DNA of 35,777 nucleotides from CAYUKK01 sp964445305. GTDB lineage: Bacteria > Acidobacteriota > Aminicenantia > Aminicenantales > UBA8522. The position numbers were made by a program, and so were the translations under genes. Each line of letters starts with the position of its first letter. The stretch's first letter is position 1. A model generated the notes under the pieces. The model had not been told where the DNA came from, searched no databases, and worked only from the letters and a program-made list of their open reading frames with translations. Shown one piece after another: positions 1 through 9,076 of this stretch. The stretch covers positions 1 to 35,777 of the forward strand of contig CAYUKK010000115.1 in assembly GCA_964445305.1 (NCBI GenBank), given 5' to 3'.

Positions 1-970
1 GTTTTCTTGTTCATAAATTTTGGCTTCGACCTCTTGGCCTTATTGTTGCCACGGGCTGCCTTTTCGCTTTTTTCTCCGCCATATCGAGCCCGGGTAATCA
101 GTCGACGGAGCCAAATGACTGGGAAAACCCCCTTGTTTTCAGCCGAAACGCCGAGCCGCCGCACGCAACGTTGATGCCCTACGCGAGTATGGAAGAGGCC
201 CTCGCCGGCGAAAGGCTTAAATCTCCGTATTGTGCTCTCCTCAACGGGAAATGGAAGTTTCATTGGACGGGCAAGCCAGCCGACCGGCCACTCCACTTTT
301 ACCGACCGGATTTTGACGTCAGCGCCTGGAAGGAAATTGAAGTGCCAGGCAACTGGCAGCTCCAGGGATACGATGTGCCCATCTATCTCAACACAGGTTA
401 TCCGTTCAAGAAGGACCCTCCCCGCATTCCTCATGACCATAACCCGGTTGGCTCTTATCGGACCGAATTCGAAATTCCCGAAGCCTGGTTGAGCCGCCAG
501 GTATTTCTTCACTTCGACGGCGTCGAGTCGGCCTTCTATGCCTGGGTGAACGGCGAGCTTGTCGGTTATAGCGAGGACAGCCGCACACCCGCCGAGTTCA
601 ACATCACCCGTCTTGTTCGGCCGGGGAAGAATTGTCTGGCCGTCGAAGTTTACCGCTCATCATGTGCGAGTATGCCCATGCCATGGGGAATTCGGTGGGG
701 AATCTCATCGATTACTGGGAGGTGATCGAGCGATATGAACCTCTGCAAGGGGGATGCATCTGGGACTGGGTGGACCAGGGAATCAGGAAAAAGACGGCCG
801 ATGGTCGTGAATATTTTGGCTACGGCGGCGACTTCGCCGATTCACTAACAGACGGCAATTTTTGTTGCAACGGGCTTGTGCTTCCGGATCGGACAATTAC
901 GCCGAAGACCCTCGAGGTGAAGAAGGTTTACCAGAATGTTGGGTTTAAAAATAGTCCATTGCAAACTTAA
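1..970 (+). pseudogene. Exported GH2 beta-galactosidase remnant, internally deleted and 3'-truncated
   Basis: The frame is open from base 3, so the start lies left of the window. A hydrophobic leader is followed by DWENP and EPPHATLMPY, typical of LacZ-type glycoside hydrolase family 2 N-termini, and the sugar-binding domain reads through to AVEVYR near base 655. The frame then jumps. The next recognisable block, in another frame from about 652, is PLIMCEYAHAMGNS, which contains the nucleophile Glu (Glu537 in E. coli LacZ), followed by GGCIWDWVDQ and NGLV. The roughly 300 residues between them in family members, including the acid/base Glu, are missing. The homology stops again near VYQNVGFK (about 950), so the C-terminal domains are also gone. 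The first frame ends at 725 and the second at 970. No active enzyme can be made. Confidence 0.88.
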
Positions 971-986
971 AATAATATGATATAAA

Positions 987-1283
987 ATGGCGAAGGCGAT
1001 GAGTCGAGGCTTCCGGTTTCGGGCATTTCTTTTTGTTTGGGTTTTTGGCGTTTTTCTCGCCACCATTCTCCTGGTCAATTTTTTTCATACCGAAAAGAGT
1101 CCATTTCCCAGTTCTTCTTGCCCCGCCTGCCATCTTCAACAAACATCCCTCGCCACTGGCGTAGCCCTGGTCCTCTATGTTCCCCAGCTTCTCCTGCTGG
1201 AAATCTTGCCCATTCCCGAGTGTTCTATCGAAATCTCTGCCTTGGCCATCGACCTTGTCACCCGCTCGCCGCCAACCTCCTGA
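987..1283 (+). CDS. Small Cys-containing membrane protein ahead of efflux operon
   Basis: The protein has 98 residues and no assigned family. A basic N-terminus precedes a membrane segment (about residues 12-30), then FFHTEK, a short SCPACHLQ motif, and a second hydrophobic stretch (about 55-75). It lies 71 bases upstream of the TolC-like gene in the same direction. Small proteins with an FHTE plus CPxC pattern are found beside metal-efflux genes in several phyla, so a metal-related membrane role is plausible but inferred. The start is uncertain: ATG 987 lies in an AT-rich tract with no good Shine-Dalgarno, and ATG 999 is an alternative. The gene sits directly against the end of the beta-galactosidase remnant. 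Confidence 0.6.
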   Translation: MAKAMSRGFRFRAFLFVWVFGVFLATILLVNFFHTEKSPFPSSSCPACHLQQTSLATGVALVLYVPQLLLLEILPIPECSIEISALAIDLVTRSPPTS

Positions 1284-1295
1284 CACCTCCCTTTT

Positions 1296-1317
1296 GAAGC
1301 GCGGCTCGGCGCGCTTC
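1296..1317 (+). other. Strong GC-rich hairpin before the tolC-like gene
   Basis: GAAGCGCG and CGCGCTTC form a perfect 8-bp stem with a 6-base loop (GCTCGG), 20 bases before the Shine-Dalgarno of the TolC-like gene. No T-run follows, so it does not look like a classic intrinsic terminator. It could be a transcript-stability or attenuation element between the small protein and the efflux genes. Confidence 0.5.
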
Positions 1318-1354
1318 TGTCCCCATTTGAGCTGACGAGGAGGTGAATCAGACT

Positions 1355-2671
1355 ATGAATGCCCTCGCTATTTCCATATTCAGTTTACTATGTGTGGTTC
1401 TCTCTCCGGGTGTGGAGTCAATAAGCTGTAGCTCTCATTCTTCCCGGAATGCCGGGAATACCTTGATTTCATCCAGAGACGCCGCTCAACCACTGACTCT
1501 CGATGATTGCGTCTCCATAGCCCTCAGGCAAAACCCGCTTCTTCACTCCTCCCGCTACCTTCATCAGGCTGCTTTGGCCCGCGTTCACCAGGCCAGGGCG
1601 TTTTCCCAGCCCAGCCTTGATTTTGATTCTGATTTGCAGCCAGGGTTCATGAACTTCAAGGGCTCCGAGGAATCCTACTTCGGCGCCAGCCAGAATTTTG
1701 AGTTTCCGGGTAAAAGGGCCCTCAGGGGAAAAATTGCCGCTCAGGAAGCGGCCCAGTTGGAGATGGACACCGAGCTCCTGAAGCTTGACATTACTTACCA
1801 GGTCAACGAGGCCTTTTACGACCTTCTCTTCGCCCAGGAAATTTTGAAGTATGCCCAACAGGACCTGGAGCTGGCACGGGATTATCTTCAGAAAGCCGAA
1901 GTCAGGTTTGAGGCGGGCGATATTGCTCAGGTGGAAGTTCTCCGGGCGCGCGTCGAAGCGGCGAAAGCAGAAAATTCCGTCCGGGCTGCGGACAATAAAT
2001 TCAAGCTGGCCAGGGCAAAATTGAACTTTCTTCTGGCCAGGAAAAAATATGAGCCTGTGGAAATTCGGGGCGATTTTAAAAAGAAAATGCCGGACCTGCC
2101 GTTGGATGAGCTCAAGGAGAGAGCGCTCGCTCTGCGGCCGGAAATGAAGAGGATAGATTTTGCTCTGGATGGAGAAAAGTTCCGCCAGACGCTCGGCTAT
2201 CTGAGCTACCTGCCCGATTTTAACCTTGGCGTTTCCCGTCATCGTTTCACTGGGCTACCCACGACCTGGGATATCAAGCTTTCCCTTTCTGTGCCCCTCT
2301 TTTTCTGGCAGCCGCTGAAGGGACAAATTGCCGAAGCCAGCGCCAACCGCGAGGCCCTCGACAAAGAAAAGGAGCACACGGCCAACGCCATTTCTCTCGA
2401 AGTTGAAGAAGCCTATACCAATGTTCTTTTGTCCGGCCATCAGATTGAGCTCTTTGAGAAGGAGATTCTTGCCCAGGCTGAGGAAACGTACAACAAGTTC
2501 CTTTTCAGCTTTCAAGAGGGAGAGATTGGAGGTATTGACCTTATCGAAGCCCGACGAACGCTCATCGAGGCACGCAAGTCCTACGCCGAGGCTCTTTTCC
2601 GTTTCACCATCGGCCTGGCAGCGCTGGAGAGAGCGGTTGGCTTCAGGCTGGAGGAGAAGATCCATGACTAA
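1355..2671 (+). CDS. TolC-family outer-membrane efflux protein (CusC/CzcC-like)
   Basis: This is the outer-membrane channel of a tripartite heavy-metal efflux pump. The product is 438 residues, normal for the family. It has a signal peptide (about residues 1-22), then the LTLDDCVSIALRQNP opening typical of the first outer-membrane efflux protein repeat, long Ala/Glu-rich helices, and a second repeat whose helices end in ALFRFTIGLAALERAVG. ATG 1355 is preferred over an in-frame GTG at 1343 because GAGGAGG (1337-1343) is well placed for 1355 and overlaps the GTG. The next gene starts inside its last codons, showing translational coupling with the membrane fusion protein. Confidence 0.9.
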   Translation: MNALAISIFSLLCVVLSPGVESISCSSHSSRNAGNTLISSRDAAQPLTLDDCVSIALRQNPLLHSSRYLHQAALARVHQARAFSQPSLDFDSDLQPGFMNFKGSEESYFGASQNFEFPGKRALRGKIAAQEAAQLEMDTELLKLDITYQVNEAFYDLLFAQEILKYAQQDLELARDYLQKAEVRFEAGDIAQVEVLRARVEAAKAENSVRAADNKFKLARAKLNFLLARKKYEPVEIRGDFKKKMPDLPLDELKERALALRPEMKRIDFALDGEKFRQTLGYLSYLPDFNLGVSRHRFTGLPTTWDIKLSLSVPLFFWQPLKGQIAEASANREALDKEKEHTANAISLEVEEAYTNVLLSGHQIELFEKEILAQAEETYNKFLFSFQEGEIGGIDLIEARRTLIEARKSYAEALFRFTIGLAALERAVGFRLEEKIHD

Positions 2672-3974
2672 GAAGACAAAGTTGTTCATTTTTATTTTTT
2701 CTATCGTTGTTGTGGTCCTGTCGACGGGCCTCAACTCTTCATGTTCGAAATCAGGACCTGAGGAGAAGGCGGCGGAGAAAAAGCTTCAGGCCGACCGAGC
2801 GGAGCAAACGCCAACTGTCCCGGGCTCACCTGTCGGCCGCGGCAGGAAGATACGTCAGCTTAATCAAGAGCCTCCTGGCCAAGGCCTGAGGTGGAGGCGG
2901 GGTTGGAGAAACGCGGGCATCATCACCCTTTCTGAAGAGGAGAAGAAGGTCGTCGAGATTAAAACCGAAGTTACGTCTCTCCGCCCCATGCGAACCTGTT
3001 TGCGGGCGATGGGCAAAGTGCTCACTCCGCAGACGAAAAAGGCCATCGTGAGCTATGCTTTCCCGGCCCGGGTGGCTGAAATCCATGTCGCCATCGGAGA
3101 TTGGGTTAAGAGAGGCCAGAAACTCATAACCCTCCAGAGCGAGGAGGTTGGCGCGGCCCGAGCAGAATTCTTCAAGGCCAGGGCTGACTTTGAATTGGCC
3201 CGCCGAAACCTTGACCGAGAAAAAAGCCTTTTTGAAAGAGGAGTCGGCGCTCGCAAAAACTTGCTTGCTGCCGAGAACGAATTCAAAGTGGCCGAGGCGA
3301 GCCTGGAGGCCGCAGAAAAAAAGCTCCATGTGCTGGGTTTCACTGAAGAGCAGCTCGAGGAAATAGAGAAAATGCATCAGGTTAACCCCATCATCTCTCT
3401 CTGTGCTCCTATCGACGGGAAAATCATCCAGTCGAACGCTATCCTCGGAGCGATGGTGGATCAAAACACAGAAATCCTGACCATCATGGACCCGACCATT
3501 CTCTGGGTAGACGGGGAAATCTACGAGCGGGATATCGCCAAGATCAAGATTGGCCAGGAGGTGGGGGTGGAAGTTCCCGCCTATCCTGGTGAAGTTTTCA
3601 GGGGAAGAATTAGCTTTATCAGCGACATCCTCAAGGAAGAAAGCCGGACCATCACCGTCCGGACAGAGGTTGAGAATAAAGGCCAGAAGCTCAAGCCAGG
3701 GATGTTCGCTGACATGACCATCTACCTCAACCACCAGGAGAAGATTCTGGCCGTTCCCGAGACGGCAGTGCTGGACGATCAAAACGAGAAGATTGTCTTT
3801 GTTCCTGTGGAAGGAGGGTTCAGAGCTCGGGTAGTTCAGGTAGGAATGAAGGAAGGGGGTTTTGTGGAGATTGTGGCTGGCCTCGAAGCTGGCGAGGAAG
3901 TTGTGACCGTTGGGAGTTACCAGCTCAAATCCAGGATGCACGAAGAAATTCTGCGCCGGGCCGGAGTTCATTAG
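2664..3974 (+). CDS. RND efflux periplasmic adaptor (CusB/CzcB-like)
   Basis: This is the membrane fusion protein joining the RND pump to the TolC-like channel. The product is 436 residues and begins at ATG 2664, overlapping the preceding stop by 8 bases. The N-terminus is a hydrophobic export segment ending in NSSC, a possible but poor lipobox. A basic linker (about residues 45-80) leads into the first lipoyl half (about 125-160), an alpha-hairpin coiled coil (about 160-225), the second lipoyl half (about 245-280), a beta-barrel (about 280-350) and the membrane-proximal domain. The linker is Arg-rich and lacks the His-rich or Met-rich stretches often seen in metal-handling adaptors, so metal specificity cannot be read from it. 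Confidence 0.9.
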   Translation: MTKKTKLFIFIFSIVVVVLSTGLNSSCSKSGPEEKAAEKKLQADRAEQTPTVPGSPVGRGRKIRQLNQEPPGQGLRWRRGWRNAGIITLSEEEKKVVEIKTEVTSLRPMRTCLRAMGKVLTPQTKKAIVSYAFPARVAEIHVAIGDWVKRGQKLITLQSEEVGAARAEFFKARADFELARRNLDREKSLFERGVGARKNLLAAENEFKVAEASLEAAEKKLHVLGFTEEQLEEIEKMHQVNPIISLCAPIDGKIIQSNAILGAMVDQNTEILTIMDPTILWVDGEIYERDIAKIKIGQEVGVEVPAYPGEVFRGRISFISDILKEESRTITVRTEVENKGQKLKPGMFADMTIYLNHQEKILAVPETAVLDDQNEKIVFVPVEGGFRARVVQVGMKEGGFVEIVAGLEAGEEVVTVGSYQLKSRMHEEILRRAGVH

Positions 3975-3995
3975 GACAGGAATGGAGAAATAACC

Positions 3996-6900
3996 ATGAT
4001 CGACCGCTTGATCGATTTTTCCCTCAAGCATAAGCTCCTCATGGTCTTCCTCATCGGCTTGGTCTGTATCTGGGGCACAATAGCCTATCAACATATCCCC
4101 AAGGATATTTATCCTGACCTTAATGCCCCTCTCGTCAAGATCATCACCGAAAACCCGGGCATGGCCTCGGAGGATGTGGAAAGATTGATCTCTTTCCCCT
4201 TGGAAAGCCTTCTTTCCGGCGCCCCCGGCGTGACACGGGTGCGGTCGGAGTCGACAACCGGCGATTCGGTCGTCACCGTCGAGTTTGACTGGGGAACGGA
4301 CATCTACCGGGCACGCCAGATTGTCTCGAGCAAGCTGGAGCTCATTGCCGGACGTCTTCCCCTCGGCACAAGCCAACCCATCCTCGGGCCTGTTTCCTCT
4401 CGCATGGGTGAGGTCTTCGAGTTTGCCGTCGTTGGGAATGAAGAAACTGACCCCATGGAGCTCCGGTCGGTGGCCGACTGGCAGATTCGCTACCGGCTTC
4501 AAGGGGTGCCGGGAGTCTCCTTCATCATCAACCTGGGCGGGTTTGTCAAGCAGTATCAAGTCTTTCTCAAACCGGATATGCTCAAGAACTACGGCATCAC
4601 CATCAGCCAGGTCAAGGAGGCGATTGAGAATAGCAATCGCAATTTTTCGGGCGGCATCATCTCCAAAGGAGCCCAGGAAGTTCTCATCAAGGGAATGGGG
4701 AGGATTGACACTCTCGAGCATATCGAAAAAACCGTCATTACTTCCCGGAATAATGTGCCCATCTTTGTCAAGGATGTGGCCGATGTTCGGGTCGGCCCGA
4801 AATTCCGGCGAGAAGCAGGCAGCCACAACGCCAAGGAAGCCGTCTATGTCACAGTCGAAAAGCAGTACGGGGGAGACACCCTGACGGCCATCGCGAACAT
4901 CAAACGTGCCCTGGCTCAGGTGGCCAAAGACCTTCCGCAAAACATAAAAATCAAGCCGTTCTACGACCAATCCATCCTCATTCTCAAGTCGATCCATCAT
5001 GTCGAAATTTCCATGCTCGAAGGCGCTCTCCTCATCGTCCTGGTGATGATGCTGTTCATGTGGAACCTTCGAGCTTCCTTCATCGCTTCGTTGACCATTC
5101 CCTTTTCCATCCTCATTTCTTTGGTCTTGATGCAAATCTTTGGCATCCATTTGACTGTGATGTCCATCGGGGGCTTGGCCATCGGCATTGGGAAGATGGC
5201 CAATGGTTCTATCATCATGGTCGAGAACATCTTCCGCATTCTGAAGGAGAAAAAAGGGCAGATGGGCCGAGAAGATGCCATCGCTCTCGCCGCCAAGGAA
5301 GTGGGAAAATATCTCTTCTCGGCCAGCCTCATCATCATCCTTGTTTTTCTTCCGTTGCTCACTCTCCAGGGCATTGAGGGAGCCATGTTCCGGCCGACAG
5401 CTTTTGCCGTGGCTGCTGCCCTCTTTGCGGCCATGCTTCTTAATTTGACTCTCCAACCCATCCTGGCCGCCTTTTTTCTCCAAGAGAGGCAAATCCGGGA
5501 GAGGCGAAACCCGGTCTCGGAATTCCTGGTTAAAATTTATCGCTCTCTTCTTGTTCTGGCTTTTCGCCATCGAGCTACGCTCATCGCCCTTTTCATCTTC
5601 CTCATTGTCGTGGCGGGAGTCGCCTATCATTTTTTAGGGAAAGAGTTCGTGCCTCCTCTGGATGAGGGTGCTATCATGGCTTCGACGGTCATGCTTCCCG
5701 AGACGTCACTTGAGGAATCGGTCAAAATGGGCAGGACTATCGAAAAGATTTTCCTCTCCTTTCCAGAGGTTATCTCCGTGTCGAGGACGACGGGCACGGC
5801 CGAGGCTTCCGAGCATCTCCACCCCGTGAATCACAGCCATTACAACATCGAGCTTGTTCCCCGGGAAAAAAGAAAGCGGGGCTTCCGTGAGCTCACCGAG
5901 GCCATGCGTCAGGAGCTGGACAGGATTCCGGGCATCGCTTATATTTTTGAGCAGCCCATCGCCAACAAGCTGGCCGAGATGCTGACCGGGACGGAGGGCC
6001 AGTTATCGGTTAAGCTCTTCGGCGCTGATTTGGACATTCTTAACGAGAAAATCGAGGAAATCCGGAATGTTCTGGCTGAAGTCAGGGGAGTCGCTGACCT
6101 CCAGATCGAGCAAACGACAGGCGTGCCCCAGCTCATCGTCAGGCTTAATAGAGAGAAGCTGGCGAGGTTCGGAATTTCCGTGAATCAGGTCGCTGAGGTC
6201 ATCGAGACCGCCCTCAACGGAATCGAGGCCACAGATGTCTACGAGCCCGACCGCGTGACTTCTGTTCTCATTCGACTTCCTGAGAAGTACAGGAACGATG
6301 AGGAAGGGGTCAAGAATCTCCTCGTCGATACACCCGGTGGCGAGAGAATTCCCCTTTCTGAGCTGGCCTTTATCTCACGGGGTGAGGGTCCGCAGACCAT
6401 CTTCCGCGAGAACATGATGCGGCGGAAGATTGTGCTTTGCAACGTGGTCAAACGGGACATCGGAAGCTTTGTCGAAGAAGCACGCCAGCGCATCGCTGAG
6501 GAAGTGGCGCTTCCCCCTGGCTACTTTGTGACCTTCGGCGGCCAGTTTGAAAGCCAGCAGCGGGCCTTGCGTCATCTGACGCTTCTCATGGCCGTCATCA
6601 TGCTGGCCATCTTCATCGTCCTTTTTTCCTCTTTTGGCTCCATCTGGCAGGCGCTCCTCATCATCCTCAACATCCCCTCGACCCTCATCGGGGGTATTTT
6701 GGCGCTTCTCCTTACGGGGCAGACCATCAACGTCTCCTCGATGATCGGGCTCATCGCCCTTTTCGGCATTTGCGTTCAGAACGACATTATTCTCGTGGCC
6801 AAAATCAATGACTTACGGAAGCAGGGATTTTCCGTTCGAGAGGCCGTGTTTGAAGGCGCCCTGGTCAAGTTCAGGCCCATTTTGATGACGGACATAGTCA

Positions 6901-7076
6901 TGATCGTTAGCGTTCTTCCCCTTGCCCTCATCGTGACGACCGGCGCCGAGCTCCACCGGCCGTTGGCCGTGGTTTATATCGGCGGCTTTTTCTTTGCTAT
7001 TCTGCTCCGCCTATTCGTCGTTCCGGTGCTCTATGAGACGCTGGCGAGAGCCGAGCGGGGGAGAGCGGAGGATTGA
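3996..7076 (+). CDS. HME-family RND efflux pump (CusA/CzcA-like)
   Basis: This is the inner-membrane pump of the tripartite efflux system. It has 1026 residues, the usual length, with the standard order TM1, porter loop, TM2-7, second porter loop, TM8-12. Family marks include PKDIYPDLNAP near the start, PFYDQ before TM2, and SIGGLAIGIG in TM4. Two things are unusual. In TM4 the proton-relay Asp of CusA (D405) or CzcA (D408) is Asn403, and the upstream Asp of CzcA (D402) is Gly397; Glu410 remains. The periplasmic region has a histidine cluster (H607, H609, H613, H615) where CusA and CzcA have other residues. The gene starts 21 bases after the adaptor and ends the efflux operon. The metal exported is unknown. 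Confidence 0.93.
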   Translation: MIDRLIDFSLKHKLLMVFLIGLVCIWGTIAYQHIPKDIYPDLNAPLVKIITENPGMASEDVERLISFPLESLLSGAPGVTRVRSESTTGDSVVTVEFDWGTDIYRARQIVSSKLELIAGRLPLGTSQPILGPVSSRMGEVFEFAVVGNEETDPMELRSVADWQIRYRLQGVPGVSFIINLGGFVKQYQVFLKPDMLKNYGITISQVKEAIENSNRNFSGGIISKGAQEVLIKGMGRIDTLEHIEKTVITSRNNVPIFVKDVADVRVGPKFRREAGSHNAKEAVYVTVEKQYGGDTLTAIANIKRALAQVAKDLPQNIKIKPFYDQSILILKSIHHVEISMLEGALLIVLVMMLFMWNLRASFIASLTIPFSILISLVLMQIFGIHLTVMSIGGLAIGIGKMANGSIIMVENIFRILKEKKGQMGREDAIALAAKEVGKYLFSASLIIILVFLPLLTLQGIEGAMFRPTAFAVAAALFAAMLLNLTLQPILAAFFLQERQIRERRNPVSEFLVKIYRSLLVLAFRHRATLIALFIFLIVVAGVAYHFLGKEFVPPLDEGAIMASTVMLPETSLEESVKMGRTIEKIFLSFPEVISVSRTTGTAEASEHLHPVNHSHYNIELVPREKRKRGFRELTEAMRQELDRIPGIAYIFEQPIANKLAEMLTGTEGQLSVKLFGADLDILNEKIEEIRNVLAEVRGVADLQIEQTTGVPQLIVRLNREKLARFGISVNQVAEVIETALNGIEATDVYEPDRVTSVLIRLPEKYRNDEEGVKNLLVDTPGGERIPLSELAFISRGEGPQTIFRENMMRRKIVLCNVVKRDIGSFVEEARQRIAEEVALPPGYFVTFGGQFESQQRALRHLTLLMAVIMLAIFIVLFSSFGSIWQALLIILNIPSTLIGGILALLLTGQTINVSSMIGLIALFGICVQNDIILVAKINDLRKQGFSVREAVFEGALVKFRPILMTDIVMIVSVLPLALIVTTGAELHRPLAVVYIGGFFFAILLRLFVVPVLYETLARAERGRAED

Positions 7077-7138
7077 TCTTTGGATGTTGACTTGGCCGAG
7101 CGAGCTGGATTTAAATAGGCGAGTCAAGGAAGCCTTTG

Positions 7139-7408
7139 ATGAGGCCGGTTGAGGACCCGAGGATCAAGGTTTCCCGCCGGGCTTTCTTTCTCGCCTGGGT
7201 CTTCTTTTCTGCATATGTCATCGCCGTCATGGGGGCCTCCTATTTCTTGGGGATAAAGCCGCGACTGTGGGGACTCCCCCTCTGGGTGGCTGTCGGCAAT
7301 ATCCTTGTGCCGGCCGTTTTTGTCATCCTGCTCATTTTCCTTGTTGAAAAATTCATTCCCGATGTCTTCCTCACGGATGAAGAAATAGAGCCAAGAGGGC
7401 CAGAATGA
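7139..7408 (+). CDS. Small two-TM symporter partner (YhdT/DUF997-like)
   Basis: The product is about 89 residues with two membrane helices (about 16-38 and 50-75) and a charged C-terminus. It overlaps the following sodium:solute symporter by 4 bases (ATGA), the arrangement seen for the DUF997/YhdT protein with the pantothenate symporter PanF. It probably acts as an accessory subunit in the inner membrane. ATG 7139 is chosen over TTG 7136 because AAGGA (7126-7130) is better spaced. Family assignment rests on size, topology and context. Confidence 0.72.
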   Translation: MRPVEDPRIKVSRRAFFLAWVFFSAYVIAVMGASYFLGIKPRLWGLPLWVAVGNILVPAVFVILLIFLVEKFIPDVFLTDEEIEPRGPE

Positions 7409-8877
7409 ACGCGGCGACCGTTTCATTCCTAGCCTATACCGGCCTTCTTGCCGCTCTGGGCATCTGGTCGTTCCGGATCGTCGAGAAAGTTCCACTCGAC
7501 AAGTATGAGAAGGAGTTTTATGCCGCGGGACGAGGGCTTGGCGGTGTAGTTGTGGCTCTTCTCATCGCTGGAGGGCTGGCCAGCGCAGGTACCTTCATCG
7601 CCGGTCCGGGGATGAGCTATGCTTACGGCTACTCATGGGTTATGATCAACAATTTCCAGAACTTCATGAACCTTTTGCTCTTGGCGCCCGTCGGAATCAT
7701 CGTCGGCATCGTGGCTCGCCGGGTAAACGCCGTGACCTACTTGGATCTATTTAAAGCTCGCTACGAGAGCAAAACGGTCGTCCTTCTTCTGGCAGCCCTG
7801 GTCACATTTTTTCTCATTCCCTACATGGCCACCCAGTTCGTCGGAGCGGCGCGCGTCATTTCTCAGATGACCGGGATGGGCTATTTTATCTCGCTGGCCT
7901 TTGGCTCGCTCGTGGTTCTTGTCTACTGTGTCCTGGGGGGCATGCGCGGGACATCACTGGCCACGCTTCTTCAGGGCGTGGTCATCACCGCCGGATGTGT
8001 CATGTTGTTTATCGGAACTGTCCAGGCGGCGGGCGGATTCAATAAGTCGACGGATATTCTCGAGGCGAGGGACGCGAGCTTCCTCTCTCCGACCAAGAAC
8101 GGGGAATTCCCTCCCGCCTTCGCCTTTTCTATCGCCTGCATGACAGGGTTTTTCATCGTCGGAATGCCTCACGCCATGCTTGGCGCCCTGACTTATAAGA
8201 ATACGCGGGCTCTTAAGAGAGGCATCTGGATGGGTGGGATTATCGTTTTCCTGTGGACCCTTCTCCTCTGTCTTTCTGGCGTCATCGGGAGGTCCATCGT
8301 CCCCGAGTTGGCCGTCCCCGATGAAATTGCTCCCTGGCTGGCCATGAACGTCATGCCCAGGGCCCTGGGTGGCATTGTCCTCGCTGGGATTGTCGCCGGT
8401 ATCCAGACGACGGTGGCCGCTATGGCCATCATCATCACTTCGAGTATTGCCAAGAACGTTCTTCAAGAGCTCAATCCAACTGTTTCCGCGACGACGATAA
8501 AAGCTGCTTCCCGCTGGACCATGGCGGGCTGCCTGGGGTTAGCCATGGGGCTGGCGCTTTCACAACCGAAGCTCGTCCAGTGGATTATCTTTTTTTCTAT
8601 TGGCGGTCTGGAAGCAGCTACTTTCGGTCCCATCCTCCTCGGGTTTAACTGGAGGAGAGGAAATAAGCAAGGGGCTCTGGCCGCCATCGGCTGCGGGATG
8701 GTGATTTATGCGCTGGCCAACACCGCCTGTCCTTGGCTCAGAGTAGGGGGGACGCATCCTTCTTTCGTTGCGGTCGGGGCGGCGGTAATGGCCTTTATCG
8801 TGGCCAGCCTGCTTTCATCCCCGCCTGGCGATAATATCGTTCGCACCTTCTGGGAGAAAAGGGAAGTCCTTTTGTGA
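7405..8877 (+). CDS. Sodium:solute symporter (SSS family, PanF-like)
   Basis: The 490-residue membrane protein has about 13 hydrophobic segments. The stretch YAAGRGLGG followed by LIAGGLASAGTFIAGPG is characteristic of the SSS family near TM2, where Na+ and substrate bind. It is coupled to the small partner upstream by an ATGA overlap. By analogy with YhdT-PanF the substrate could be pantothenate or another small organic anion, but the sequence alone does not prove this. The C-terminus ends shortly after the last helix, as in shorter SSS members. Confidence 0.88.
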   Translation: MNAATVSFLAYTGLLAALGIWSFRIVEKVPLDKYEKEFYAAGRGLGGVVVALLIAGGLASAGTFIAGPGMSYAYGYSWVMINNFQNFMNLLLLAPVGIIVGIVARRVNAVTYLDLFKARYESKTVVLLLAALVTFFLIPYMATQFVGAARVISQMTGMGYFISLAFGSLVVLVYCVLGGMRGTSLATLLQGVVITAGCVMLFIGTVQAAGGFNKSTDILEARDASFLSPTKNGEFPPAFAFSIACMTGFFIVGMPHAMLGALTYKNTRALKRGIWMGGIIVFLWTLLLCLSGVIGRSIVPELAVPDEIAPWLAMNVMPRALGGIVLAGIVAGIQTTVAAMAIIITSSIAKNVLQELNPTVSATTIKAASRWTMAGCLGLAMGLALSQPKLVQWIIFFSIGGLEAATFGPILLGFNWRRGNKQGALAAIGCGMVIYALANTACPWLRVGGTHPSFVAVGAAVMAFIVASLLSSPPGDNIVRTFWEKREVLL

Positions 8878-9067
8878 GCAGGGAGACATAGATTTCGTTT
8901 TGGGCTGCCCTGTCCCCATGATCAAATTCGGCATAATGTTGTCCTAAATCATCGGGGACGAAAGTAAATCTCAGCTCAAATGAGCCAATCCTGACCTTGG
9001 CCGAAGAAATGAAGATGTAGTGCCAGACGGTGCCCGAGTTCGAGGAAGTTAGGACGAGGACTTGCAT
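8795..9067 (-). CDS. Uncertain small protein downstream of serine hydrolase
   Basis: A 90-residue reading frame starts 10 bases after the stop of the serine hydrolase and runs into the 3' end of the convergent symporter gene (83-base overlap). The first 60 residues have a beta-strand-like pattern (VLVLTSS, WHYIFISS, ELRFTFVPDD), while the end, which lies opposite the symporter, looks random. No Shine-Dalgarno is visible. It may be a real or decaying gene whose true end was lost. I recognise no family. Confidence 0.28.
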   Translation of the reverse strand: MQVLVLTSSNSGTVWHYIFISSAKVRIGSFELRFTFVPDDLGQHYAEFDHGDRAAQNEIYVSLLTKGLPFSPRRCERYYRQAGMKAGWPR

Positions 9068-9076
9068 TTTGTCAGT

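Noticed and set aside
2826..5630. 934-codon minus-strand frame opposite the adaptor and RND pump
   Set aside because: It mirrors two strongly recognised genes and its product is a charged, repetitive sequence with no domain; it comes from codon bias on the other strand.
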